The translations under genes and the position numbers were made by a program. Positions 35,000 through 45,447 of a DNA stretch of 64,000 nucleotides are shown here, in pieces (position 1 is the first letter of the stretch; each line of letters starts with the position of its first letter). The stretch is from Massospora cicadina (taxonomy: Eukaryota > Entomophthoromycota > Entomophthoromycetes > Entomophthorales > Entomophthoraceae). The DNA lies in contig JAKSZP010005280.1 in NCBI GenBank assembly GCA_022478985.1, positions 248,001 through 312,000 on the forward strand, in the 5' to 3' direction. The notes below the pieces were generated by a model. The model made no database searches, was not told the origin of the DNA, and was given only the letters and a program-made list of their open reading frames with translations.

Positions 35000-36609
35000 A
35001 TGCCTTCCATTTTAGTTAAATTTCAACCAAGTTGGGGGAAAGAGCGAGTACCACCTTTTTTTGGAGAGTATTGGAAAGTCGTTTGGCTGTCTCAGGGTAT
35101 TTCTCCTGGATATATCGCAGGGTATGAGCACACTGGTTTGGGAGGATCAAGGTGGCAATAAACTGGTCAGCATCACAGGCAGTGTCAATGACCTCAAAAC
35201 CTATCAACACTTGGCGGAGGTAACATTGGAGGGTCACCTAGCCCAATCCACTCTATCAGCGTTCAACCTCTCAGGTATCTGCACTTTCTATGGTGCTTCT
35301 AAGACATAGTGACCTCTATCTTCGCCACCCTATTCAGATTCGTCATCATAGGGATTATCAATGCAGGTTGGGGAGGCCACAGAGGGTGAGGCAGGTTCAG
35401 GGCTTCCCTTAGAGCATAAAAGGTCCTGGGGTGGCTCCTTCACCTTATTAGTTTTTGGAGGATGCGTTGAAATTTGCACAGCTCGATTTTTCGAACTTTA
35501 AAGTAGATGATTTGTGCTGCCTAAAAGTCACAGGTTTTAAAATTAGAGTTAGCTGGCTGAGAGGTTAAGGAAGATAGCTTTATGGAAGGGATGCTTCTTC
35601 TACACCAGCTTAAGTCGTTCAGTGGCCATGTGTTTTTGGGAACAGGAGGTCTAGCGTTTGTGCCCTGGACATTTAACCCATTGTTAATGGGGGCGATTGG
35701 CACCTGAGAAAGGGGTTTAGAATTAGGAGCAGGCTTTTGAACCACTTGAGAAGGCTACTATGGAAAAAAAGATGGGCAAGGAAAGAGAATGACTGCTTTC
35801 ATTAACTGGTTTTTTAGAGCTGAAGATGAAGGGGTGCATTGCCCCACCACAGCCATTACCATTTGATTATCATTATGGGAAAAAGAAGCAGTGTGTAATG
35901 GAAACTCCATAGGGGCGGGTTCCATAAAGAAACAGCCGTAGTAGAGGCTAAAATAGTCGGCGTAGCTGCTTGGATCAGACCCTTGCATAGGGTCAAGTTC
36001 TAAAGATCAGCCCATTTTGATAAAACTTCTTTGATATCTTGTACATTTTTAAATGATCGCTTTATAGAAGAGAAGACATTGCCAAGGAGGGATGGGACGC
36101 CAAGCCAGCCAATATAGCCGCAATAGCATCATCTAGGGGTAGCATTTTCGAAAGCAATAAAGGTTGATCTTTAATGTAGAAGCGTTCAGCAAAAGAGGCA
36201 ATTGATTCACCCAGTAACAGACTAAGGCACATAAAGGCCTGTTTCAGCCTGTTCAAACTTTATAGGGAACCAAATTCCTCAATTATTGCTTACTTCACCT
36301 CCGCCCAGGTGCTGTAGGTGGCCATGTGTGGAACCATAATCTCTTGAGCACCACAACTCAAGAAGTGAAGGAGGCACTTAGTTTTGAGGTGATCCGTTGC
36401 CCCTTCCATAGCAGTTTCATAAATAAAGAGGAAAGAAGCAACACTTTTCTCACCTGGGGTAAAATTATCCCTAAATGGGGTTTATGAATACCAGGGGAGG
36501 CACCCTAAGGGTCTTGTAAAGAGTGCTGCTCAAGCCTTTTGAGGCGAGACAAAGCACTGGCTAGTTGTTGATCCAATGCAGCTACACTTGGTTTTGAGTC
36601 AGTTGTCAT
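35000..36609 (-). pseudogene. Element A Gag
   Basis: The start is probably the ATG at 36609 (MTTDSKPSVAALDQQ). The capsid core includes TYSTWAEVKQAIIEEFGS near 36330-36280 and ESIASFAERFYIKDQP in 36256-36062. The C-terminal part (35988-35000) is Pro-rich, with frames broken several times. No intact zinc knuckle was found. Confidence 0.65.
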
Positions 36610-36640
36610 GTCAACAGGATTTTGGTGGTATACAGGATCC

Positions 36641-36658
36641 CCTGTAGTGAGCACCACT
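36641..36658 (-). other. Element A primer-binding site
   Basis: AGTGGTGCTCACTACAGG on the minus strand next to the 5' LTR end. It includes TGGTGCTCACTAC, the exact 13 bases shared with C and E. Confidence 0.7.
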
Positions 36659-37354
36659 TGTTGGATTTTAGGATTTTTTGGGCTCACTGGTGCTATTTTA
36701 GCCTAAACTCCAACAAATAGGGGATTGTAACCACTAAAGATAATAAAATAAATAAACTTTAAAATTAGAAAGGTGAAGTTTTTATAGTTTATCTGGTCCC
36801 ACGAGGGGATAAGAAACAAACCTCATACAATATTACGGTTTATAAATTAAATTCACTTTGGGCTCAAAGGGCATACACATTGAATCATTATTAGATTTGA
36901 GCCAAATAAGGAAATATGACTACTTAACCTATTGAAGCCTTTGAATCTCGCCTTGCTTTATTGGAAAGGCTGATGGAGGGTTGAGGTGGGTAGGACAAGC
37001 TTGTGAGGTAAAGCTATAATAAATTTGAGCCAATCACCATGTGAGAAAATATCTGCACTTTTTGGGACCCCTTCCAACCCTATAAAAGGGTAAGGTCTCC
37101 ACAGTGTGGCTTGAATGATATTAGTGGTAAGGCAGGGAGGGACCTCAGAAGAGCTCCCTTGATTCTGCCTAGTAGTCAGAAAATTACGGCTACCTAAACT
37201 AAAACCATTTGGCCAAGCTTTACTAATATTTATTAGCTTTTTTCCCCAATTCAAAGAATTCTACAGCGAATTGGCTAGGGTGTTTTGGCCAATTTTACAA
37301 TCATCCTCATCCACAATACTCTTCTCACAATATTGGACTTGCAATTGTCTGACA
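36659..37354 (-). repeat. Element A 5' LTR
   Basis: 696 bp, equal in length to 13369-14064 and alike throughout. On the plus strand it begins TGTTGGATTTTAGG and ends TTGTCTGACA. The antisense TATAAAAGGG is at 37081. Confidence 0.87.
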
Positions 37355-38004
37355 CCTCTAAAATATTATTGAAATCCAGCGCCCTGCCAGTATTAGTATT
37401 CTAAATTATCTTGTTCTTTTTAATCTAATATAAAATTAAATTCACATATCATAAAATTTGATAAAGTTTTCCTTTTTAACATTTCACCACTAGCAAATAA
37501 CATGCTTAAGCCTATGGAGGGGCCTTATTCATTTGTTTCTGTTATAGTAGTAGCTATATTTATGGTTGTCACCATGATTTCAGCCTTCAGCAGAGGAGCC
37601 CATGAGATCTAGATTGGAGCACCTTCTTATCAAAAACCTGCACCCAATTACGCCCCAGATCTCCCCTATTTTGATGCCAATGCTTATGATCAGAACGCAC
37701 CCCACCACAACTACAACTACTTTGTAGGGAAGCTTACAGTAAAATAAAAGCTAGAGTCATAGGAGGAGATTACTATGGTAGAATATCACCGAGATCCCTC
37801 AAGAAAAAGGCTACATGACTCTAAATATCAACACTGATCAAGGAGAAATCAACACCCTACAACAAAAATGCCATCATCATAAAGCAACTCCAACGCTCCA
37901 GTATGGAAAGTGTGGTCTTGTCTGCTTCCAGCCTTGAGTATTATGTTTGGTGCAGGTATGATGTTCATAGATCAATACTTTTCTACCTATTACCTAGTAT
38001 TCAT
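37355..38004. other. Spacer between elements A and D
   Basis: Contains a decayed membrane-protein-like frame (37502-37747) and a second hydrophobic stretch near 37905-38010 (KVWSCLLPALSIMFGAGMMF). Otherwise AT-rich and unassigned. Confidence 0.4.
37502..37747 (+). pseudogene. Membrane-protein-like ORF, one in-frame stop
   Basis: 82 codons, ATG to TAA, with one internal TAG that a single C to T change would create from CAG. After MLKPMEGPYSF comes a hydrophobic helix (SVIVVAIFMVVTMISAF), then a Tyr/Asn/Pro-rich tail (PYFDANAYDQNAPHHNYNYF). A further hydrophobic segment lies downstream near 37905. No family recognised. It may be the remnant of a small host membrane protein or of an unknown mobile element. 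Confidence 0.3.
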
Positions 38005-38720
38005 TGTTAGGATAGATGGAATTCACACTAGTTCAGAAAAATTTTAAACAACAGTTAATTTTTAATCTGCTCAAGGGAGTTTTGCCACTTCAGAAGCTAC
38101 TGAAATCACAATAAACAATGAGATACAAAATGTGCAACTAAAATTAAATCTATTGAATTTTCCAGATTAGTTGATAAAGATATTGCCATTTTGGAGATCA
38201 TCTGAATCATCCCAAATCAATTAAGAAAGATCATGTGTACCGGAATACTTCAATTCCACTTCGTTGTTCCAGAAATTGCTTCACATTAACAAATACAAGA
38301 CTTCAACCAAATCTATAAACCTCCTAAAATTTTAGATAAAGATATTATTGATCATAGCTATAAATTTTGCCTAGTACCATGAGAGTTTTCCTAGCGTTAT
38401 CTAAAGATATTGCCTATCTTTTAGCAGAGATTTACCTTGATGAGGACGAGGAGTGGATAGAATAGCGGGGTGAATATGCTTACTCTGGGTCGGGTTTTTA
38501 TTGGAACAGGTTCAAAACCAGCACAGGATAAAAAACATGGTTTGGTATATTTGTCCCAAGGTCGACCTGCTTCATTTACTTTTACCTTGAAGACAACTTT
38601 CTCATCAAGAGATTTGTTCAAGTGACAAAAAGTCTACTAGAAGATCTTGCTGGAGCTATAGTGACTAATACTCAGATATCCTTTGAAAGACTTATCCTTT
38701 TTCTAATAAAAAACTAAATA
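38005..38720 (+). repeat. Element D 5' LTR, with SINE inside
   Basis: Starts TGTTAGGATAGATGG. Matches 45448-45832 (CTCAAGGGAGTTTT, CAGAAGCTACTGAAATCAC) and then 52752-52927 (AGAGATTT, GTGACAAAAAG). A 150-bp excess over the 3' LTR is the SINE plus its duplication at 38431-38590. A possible primer-binding site, TGGTTCTCCCTG, begins at 38722 and differs from that of A, C and E. Confidence 0.72.
38441..38580 (+). mobile_element. Short SINE in D's 5' LTR with 10-bp duplication
   Basis: Flanked by a perfect direct repeat TTTACCTTGA (38431-38440 and 38581-38590). The other LTR of D shows the empty site (near 52798-52812). It has an A-box-like TAGAATAGCGGG (38458-38469) and a perfect B box GGTTCAAAACC (38509-38519). 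The head (GTGGATAGAATAG, ACCAGCACAGGA) and the 3' end (GTCCCAAGGTCGACC) match the SINE at 8617-8915 (GTGGTAGAATAG, TCCGGTACAGGA, GTCCCCAGGTCGGCC), so this is a short form lacking most of the middle. No simple-repeat tail remains. Confidence 0.75.
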
Positions 38721-38739
38721 CTGGTTCTCCCTGAAAAGT

Positions 38740-40076
38740 CCCTTTTGAGGCTACCCGGTGATATGTACTTTCACATATGCAAAGCCAGAAATCATAGCCC
38801 TAAACAGATGGGGGAGAGTATGAACCTGACTAGTGGACCATCTTTCTATGAAAACTAAAATGCTCAAATTAGAGCCATTGAATAATAGCTGCTAAAGGTG
38901 GCCCAAGGATTCTGAATAAATGATGAAGGAGTTTTTTTTAACGAGGACCTAACCCTGATTTCATTGTATAATAATAGCAATTCTCTGTCATCTAAAGTAG
39001 CAAGCCAACTGTTAAGATTGAAAATCTCTGCTGACTCTTAGATCCCAAAGCCTCATTTGATCATGTTAACATCTGCTACACCACCATACAGGACAATATG
39101 GATGATTTCCGCCATCAAGTTGATACAGCCTACCTCAAAATCAGACCTAGGAGCCACTGAAGCAACTGAATCTGACTGGTCTTTTCTACCAGCTAACCAT
39201 GCTCTCTCTGACATTGATGGATATTTTAAACCCACGTTTAAGGAAAAGTATGTTTTTAAGACCAAATTTATCCAGTCTTATCTTTATGTGTATGAAATTC
39301 AATGAAATATGCTACAGATCATCAATGATGCCATTACATATAAAGTTATCTTGATAGTAAGTATCAAGATATTATGATGACATACTTCAAACTGTGTACT
39401 TGGGCGGAGTTAAAAGACTCCCTTATCAAAGAAACTGGAAGTAGTATATCCCTGTATAATTATAAACAGGAATTCATGCGGGAACACCCTAAACGTGGAA
39501 AAACAAATGTTGAGTTCACCATGTGGTTTTATCATGAAGCTCAGGCACTCACATCTTGCAATTGAGTAAGCTTGGACAATGCCATCGCCACCGCCCTCTC
39601 CATATTTTAACACAGTATGACCCTCATATTACATTTTTAAAAATGCAAAAAAGCTGTTTATATCAATTTTTTATATTAAGGATTCTATCATGGAGTTTCC
39701 TGAGCTAGAGGTACAACAAACGCCTAACAAGGAGAACTGGGCTCACATTCATGCAGCAAGACGATTCCAAAGATCTAAACTTCAACGTGGCCCTTGATTT
39801 TTTGTGGGTTCTTTGGGCATCAAGAGGATTCCTGTTGGAAGAAAAATATTTATGAGGCAGGAAAAGCGGATTCAGCTTAGGGCATGAGGCACCCTCTACT
39901 GATGACTATGAACCGTGTCCCACAACCCTGTTGCTTCCCACTCTGAAGGTCACGTCTTATCCACACTTGGCAAAGTAAATGTCCTGGACTCATTTAGTTT
40001 TAAAAGAAGTTCTAAATTCCACTTACTGTGCTCTCTCCCAACCACTTCTGCTGGAAAAATCCATTTACTCACTTTA
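38740..40076 (+). pseudogene. Element D Gag, broken
   Basis: The clearest piece is 39374-39565: YFKLCTWAELKDSLIKETGS, LYNYKQEFM and NVEFTMWFYHEAQAL, the capsid core, similar to B Gag (KHKQEFMGIQ, DWFYQESQ). Surrounding sequence is full of stops. The frame is cut by F at 40077. Confidence 0.6.
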
Positions 40077-40722
40077 TGTAACTGTCAGTTTCAATTGATC
40101 ATTGCATATTGGCTTGGGTTCAAATTTTTTCTGAATTTGAGTTGATTTTTTTGGTGTTTGTCAAGTTTAGGTGCTGGGTTGTGCCTCGCCTGAACCATTG
40201 ATTAGGCTCACCAGAGCCTAATCAATGGTTTGGGTAAGACCCCAGAAGAGTGAGATTTAAGGTTAATCCCACAAATTTCTAAATTTCAATTGTAATTATC
40301 TCTTGATTCTTACTCTTGTGTGAATTTCTCTGATGGCCTCAGGCTGCCCTTAACTTGTCTTACCTGATTATCTACAACTCAATTGGTTTTGTTACGTTAA
40401 AAAACTTGGGGTTTCAGGGTCCCACTCTCTTTAATTACTCTGTTTTTTCCTTGTTATGTTTGCTACATCAGTCTAAGGGATCCTGTTTGTCCGCAATTCT
40501 TTATTTGAAAAAAATAAGGTTAATTCCAGGGTTTGCAACCTCACTTACTTATTTAATCTTTGCCTCACTTGGAGTTTCCCTAATTCTGAGGTTTAGTGGG
40601 TTAGTTGCATGAGGCACTAACACCTACATCAAGAGTCCAGATCACGCTGGACATTTGGTATCAATTGCATTGAACCTAAGGTAAGATGGAGATTGGAACC
40701 TGGGACGTTTCCAACTGTTACA
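40077..40722 (+). repeat. Element F left LTR
   Basis: Begins TGTAACTGTCAG and ends CAACTGTTACA, so its last eight bases are the inverse of the first eight of the right copy. It carries a perfect 17-bp hairpin at 40193-40230. Confidence 0.65.
40193..40230 (+). repeat. 17-bp perfect inverted repeat in F LTR
   Basis: AACCATTGATTAGGCTC, a four-base loop ACCA, then GAGCCTAATCAATGGTT. The right LTR keeps the general shape at about 41440-41480 (ATTGACTAGGCT / GAGCCAAATCAAT) but with mismatches. Confidence 0.8.
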
Positions 40723-41312
40723 CTATTCTGAACTGCATGTGCTGCCAGCGCGCCACCCGATCCTCAGTTTGGCTGACCTCAGTAGTTGCATTAGGTCCCA
40801 GTTGTCAAGTAACCAGCACTGGAGGGAGCCAGTGACTGAGGGCCAACATTAGACCTGAAGAAATTGTTGGAGCGAAATTCCAAAAGGGCCTCTCCCCATC
40901 AGGGATTTGGTTGGCACTGAAGGGATCTGGCCCATCAGGGCTCCCTCACTAATGTACAGTCCTCCTGGAAAGAGGATGGCTGTCCAGCCATGCTGCACCA
41001 TGCGAACCTCCTGCACTTCATTTGAAGAAATTGCCTTCCTGGTCAGTATATGAAGTTCATCACCAACTAGGGCGTGGGAGGGGGGAGAACCACAACCAAG
41101 CGCTAGGCGTGCTTCCTTGTGCCAGGTAGCTGATTCCAGCAGCCCAGTCTCAATTTTCTCTCACAATTTATCTTTTTTCAGCAAGGGGCCTGGAATTCCA
41201 CTGTGATAATTTTCCTGGGCCTCAAGGTAACTTGTCCCAGGAAACACTCATGGTAATGGCCTCTTACTGCAGGGCTCCTCTTTGGGGAGGAGCCCTTCTT
41301 TAGCGAGGATGA
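40723..41312 (+). other. Element F internal region, hairpin-rich
   Basis: Non-coding and clearly less AT-rich than its surroundings. Perfect hairpins: CACTGG/CCAGTG (40817-40834), TTTCCTGGG/CCCAGGAAA (41211-41244, nine bp) and GGGCTCCTC/GAGGAGCCC (41272-41295, nine bp). A purine run GGGAGGGGGGAGAA lies near 41085. It may be a structured RNA such as a packaging signal, but that is inference. Confidence 0.5.
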
Positions 41313-41977
41313 TGTAACAGTCAGTTTTTACTGATCATTGCATATTTTCTCAAGTTTGGATTTTTACAAATTCCAAGTTAATTTTTTCAAAAGATTTTTG
41401 GTGCTTGTTAGGTTCAGGTGTTGGGTTGTGCCTTGCCTGAACTATTGACTAGGCTATGGTGAGCCAAATCAATGATTTGAGTGAGGCCCTGGAAGGGCAA
41501 CCTTTAAGGTTGATCCCACGCAATTCTGAACTTTGTTCAGAATTCTCTCTCGATTCCCACTATTGAATGGGTTTCTCTGGTGGCCATGGGCTGTCATTAC
41601 CTTTTCTTACCTGATGATTTACAAAACAACAAGGTTTTGTTGAATTAACAAGCACTTTGGTTATTAAGATCCCACTCCCTTCAATTTTTCTGTATTTTTC
41701 TTTGTTATTTTTGCAGCACTAGATTATTGGGATCATGTTCATCTGCGACTCTTTATTCAATAATAATAAAAATAAGGTTAATTCCGGGGTTTGCAACCTT
41801 GCTTACTTATTTTGTCTTTGTCTCACTTCAAAGTTCATAATTCTGAGGTTTATTGGGTTAGTTGAGCGAGGCATTAACACCTACCTTGAGAGTCTAGCTT
41901 ATGTTGGACATTTGGCATTGATTGTGTCAAACCTAAGTAAGATGGCGATTTGGAAATATGACTTTTCTGACCAAACA
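41313..41977 (+). repeat. Element F right LTR
   Basis: Begins TGTAACAGTCAG. Aligns with the left LTR to about CCAAACA, where the left copy has CTGTTACA. Longer than the left by about 20 bp. Confidence 0.65.
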
Positions 41978-42099
41978 CTCCCCATTTCGGCACTGAGTTT
42001 ATCCATGTTGAAATAGTCATCCAAAGGGCGAAAATTCTAGCCAAAATTTTTCATATTGGGTCACCACTTAATGTCATTTCCTCTTGATTGGTGAAATGG

Positions 42100-42400
42100 A
42101 TAAACGGCGCACAAAATTAAAACTATATCTTGGATTATGATACCGCGGGCTTTATTTGGACTCAATTCTTAGGTCTTACTCTTCCTTGTCACTTTGGTTT
42201 TATCACTATTTGTTTTGACCCCGGTGATTGTGATAAAAATGAATGTTAGGACCTTCTCATAGGCACACAATTCCTCACAGAATTTGCCACCAAAAACAGT
42301 AATAAGGATTTGTATTTTTCTATCATAGGATATTGCATTCCCTTAGTTGTTATAGAAGCCACTAAAGAGAAAAAAACTAGGAGTTGTTAATTATAACATG
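42100..42400 (+). pseudogene. Element D protease remnant
   Basis: Near 42250-42290 the frame reads LLIGTQFLTEFATK, the conserved C-terminal part of gypsy retropepsins (compare A, DLLIGTQFM). The DTG active site was not found and may have been lost around the F insertion. Confidence 0.5.
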
Positions 42401-42726
42401 AGAATTTCCATGAGTTTCTAGAATACTGAGTGGTTGGCTAAAAACCAAACTGCCTCCTTCCAGAACTTGATGCAGAAGAAGTGATGGCCTTATACTTTAA
42501 CAACTGATTAGTTATATCCCCAAAATCTCAAATACTTGTAAATAGGATCCAAGTTATCATTCCGCTGGACCATCTTTTAGATGTTTTTTGGATACCCTGA
42601 TATGACCATTCATGAGCCTCTTACATGCTTGGAGGTGCTGGATCCTGCCATTAACGGCTTTAACAATTTTAATGACCAATTTTAATGATTAAAGTATAAA
42701 AATAACTCAAAAACAACCTAATACAT

Positions 42727-43560
42727 ATGTTTAGACTCTACTTCTTATCAAGTAGAATTATTTGTGGGTGCGTAAATCTACACAACTTAGGGATCAATAA
42801 AGACACTACCTTCGCCCATGTAAAAGGAAAGATAGGTGACACCCTCACCTCTGAGCAGCAGCAGCAAGTGGATGCTTTGATTGGAGAGTACGATGGCATA
42901 TTCTCATAAGGTTCATATGACTTTATAATGATAAAATGTGTACATCATAAAGTGCTTACAGGCAACTCTCCTCCAATTGGGCTCAAACCTACCATGAGTC
43001 TAAAGTTGAAGAAGCCCAGGTGAAAAAGGAATTAAAGCAACTACTTGATGACGGATTACTCAAGCCCTCACAAAGTCCTTGGGCCTCAGCTTTGTTTTTT
43101 ATATGGAAAAAGGATGGTGGACATTGGGTAGTAATGGATTATCACTAGTTGAATGCCCTTACTTTAAAGAACAGTTATCCACGACCATATATAAATGATT
43201 CCCTATGACTTTTGGCTGGATCCCATTTTTCCCTTTAATGGATTTTGCTAGTGGTTACTGGCAGATTGAGCTTGTGGTGGAGGATTGGGAGAAGTGTGCC
43301 TTTATAGCAAGTGAGGGGTTATTTGAACCTAACAGAATGCCCCAAGGACTATACAACGCCCCAGCCACTTTCCAGAGTGCAATAGATGGCCTGTTAGGGG
43401 ACTTGAAGATGTCATCTGTGTTAGTTTACCTCAATGATGTGACCATGTTATCTTTCACCTTCAATCAACACCTTGTCACTTGAAGATAGTGTTTTAATGA
43501 CTGCTCTATTTTGAAAAGCTAAACCAGCCAAATGTCATTTTTTACAAAATGACATGGAGT
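42727..43560 (+). pseudogene. Element D reverse transcriptase, YLND
   Basis: 42727-42909 ends with LTSEQQQQVDALIGEYDGIFS, the linker before RT. 42960-43200 holds the fingers (LLDDGLLKPSQSPWAS-like, with changes). 43205-43483 holds MDFASGYWQIEL, RMPQGLYNAPATFQSAIDG and YLNDVTM, where YLDD has become YLND (CTC-AAT, 43430-43435). Stops separate the parts. Confidence 0.75.
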
Positions 43561-43599
43561 TCCTTATGCATGAAGTTACCCAGTAAGGGATCTCACTGT

Positions 43600-44175
43600 T
43601 ACTAGACAAAGTGGTCACAATTTGATAGATGACCCAACCATCTAGCTTACACAATATGCATGTTTTCTCAAGATGGTTGACTATTATCAATAAATTATAC
43701 CCACTTTGACAAGTTTACTGAACCGCTTATGTATCTTCTCCATTAAAAGTCTGTTCTATTGAAACAACTCAACAGCAAGTTTTTGAAATCCTAAGGAAAA
43801 CTCTCATGACTACTCATGTATGGTACATCTCAGATTTGATAAAACTATTTTACATTTTTACTCTTGCTAGCAATGTGGCTGTTTAAGCCATTTTGACACA
43901 ACCTAATGCAGATCAAGTTGATTATCCTATAGAGTATTTCATTGAACCCTAACTCAGGCAGAGAGGAATTACACATTACCAATCATGAATGCCTAGATGT
44001 CTTGCTTGCCATTAAGCATTTTCATCCTTTCTTATATGGGAACTATTTTACAGCGGTTATGGACTGTGCCTCTCTATGGTGGCTACAAAAAATGAATGAT
44101 CCGGATGGACGTCTGGCATTCTGGGCACTCAAAATCCAAAGTATGACTTTTCCATTGTTCATCGCACCAGAATGA
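43600..44175 (+). pseudogene. Element D RNase H
   Basis: 43942-44175 reads REELHITNHECLDVLLAIKHF, YFTAVMDCASLWWLQ and GRLAFWALKIQ, the C-terminal RNase H core. The upstream half (43600-43940) is recognisable only in pieces. Confidence 0.65.
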
Positions 44176-44379
44176 TACAACTTTATGCCAACGGATTGTC
44201 ATTACTACCCATTTTGACCTTTTAAACCTCTGAGGAAGATCAAATTTACATACATAATGAGAAACCTGAGGAATGGAGCCAAGAGGCTCCTGAGGGTCAG
44301 CAACAATTATAGATTTTTACTTAGCAGAACCAGAAAAAAGATGGATTATTGTATAAACAGGTTGAAACCTCTTGTCTGC

Positions 44380-45210
44380 CCTATGTATGTCCAACAAATA
44401 GAACAATAACTCCCAGGAGGGCCATTTGTTTGTAAGACATGGCGCCAAAAAGAGAACCCATCACTGACTGCAAGAGCAATGTCACTGGGAAGGGATGATT
44501 GAGATGATTCAAGGTGTCATCAATTCTTATCTTATCTGTGCTAGCCAGAAACACCCTAATATGACATATAAACACCAGGTTGTGGGTTCTACTGCCCCAT
44601 TTTCTACCACCAGTATTGGTGTTGTTGGTCCATTACCTATCATGATGTATGGCCATCAGTATATCATACTAGTGGTAAATCACTCTACAAATTGGGTTGA
44701 GGCCATCTTATTTGCCTCGCCCACTTGTAAAGCACTTGCTTCTTTTTTACTTAAACAGGTCATCACCTGCCACGGTATCCTGAAGGTACTGTTATCCAAT
44801 AATGGCACTGACTTCATATCTTGAGTAATAATTGACCTTAATTCGTTGATGGGCACTTATTCATATTTTACTGCACCATATCATCCCGCTATCAACAGAG
44901 CATTGGAATATCAAATGGAAATATAATTCCCATCCTCTACAAAATGGCTTAACATAACCATCTTGATGGAAAAATACCTTCTGGTGGCTCTATTGGAATA
45001 CTGCATGAGTTACCATCGCATTATCCAATGTCATCTTTCTGAGTTCTATATGGAGAGAGATAATCTTATCATTGAGTGTTCAGCCCATATTGTAAACCTC
45101 CACGCCAGAAACAGCTTAGCTAGCAATGCAAAGGCTGATAGATTAATTATTTTTTTACAAGCTTTAGATAGCAAATCTATGTGGACTAACAGTAAATTAG
45201 AGTCAGATTA
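44380..45210 (+). pseudogene. Element D integrase, two catalytic Asp lost
   Basis: SIGVVGPLPIM near 44620 has Gly where the first catalytic Asp belongs. KVLLSNNGTDFIS (44785-44823) has Asn where SDNG is expected. 44880-44930 is the Glu region (YHPAINRALEYQM). 44963-45211 continues with the C-terminal domain. Stops at 44825 and elsewhere. Confidence 0.75.
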
Positions 45211-45447
45211 AAGTAACGCCCAGAAACTGGGTTTTACTGTTATCAGCTTGGGGATCTGGTCTTGTTTTACCACTTTTGGTCATGTGTCAGATAAAAAACT
45301 TGATACACTATTGTCAGGACCTATTAATTAATTGTTAAGATCTAGAGTACCCAAGTGCCTCCATCAAATCAGGTTCCATTGTAGACTGAGTCTATGCTAG
45401 ATTTCTCTGAAGTCATGTCCCTCCTTGGAAAAATCTTGAGGGGGCAT

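Larger units (their letters stand above)
13369..37354 (-). mobile_element. Ty3/gypsy element A, split by elements B and C
   Basis: Minus-strand gypsy retrotransposon bounded by two 696-bp LTRs (13369-14064 and 36659-37354). Its primer-binding site is at 36641-36658. The order Gag, protease, RT, RNase H, integrase runs from 36609 down to 31823, resumes at 23882-23730 and ends at 14182-14065. Without B (9,547 bp), C (7,935 bp) and their duplications it is about 6.5 kb, the normal gypsy size. All reading frames are broken. The bases outside the LTRs (CCCAT and CCTCT) are only partly alike, so a target-site duplication is not clear. Confidence 0.85.
40077..41977 (+). mobile_element. Element F, small non-coding LTR element (TRIM/LARD-like)
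   Basis: Two direct repeats of about 650 bp (40077-40722 and 41313-41977) flank only about 590 bp of GC-richer, non-coding DNA. Shared landmarks: TGATCATTGCATATT, GTGCTGGGTTGTGCCT against GTGTTGGGTTGTGCCT, TTAAGGTTGATCCCAC (left copy TTAAGGTTAATCCCAC), and TGGACATTTGG near the end. The left repeat begins TGTAACTG and ends CTGTTACA. No Gag or Pol remnant lies inside. It interrupts element D between Gag and protease. A target-site duplication was not found. Confidence 0.7.

Noticed and set aside
13364..37359. Target-site duplication of element A (CCCAT/CCTCT)
   Set aside because: Only three of five bases agree, which is close to chance.
40691..40775. Functional tRNA gene
   Set aside because: Two mismatches in each promoter box, no acceptor pairing, and part of it lies in an LTR shared with 41313-41977.
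40072..41982. Target-site duplication of element F
   Set aside because: CTTTA and CTCCC do not match, and the right LTR end is defined only by alignment.
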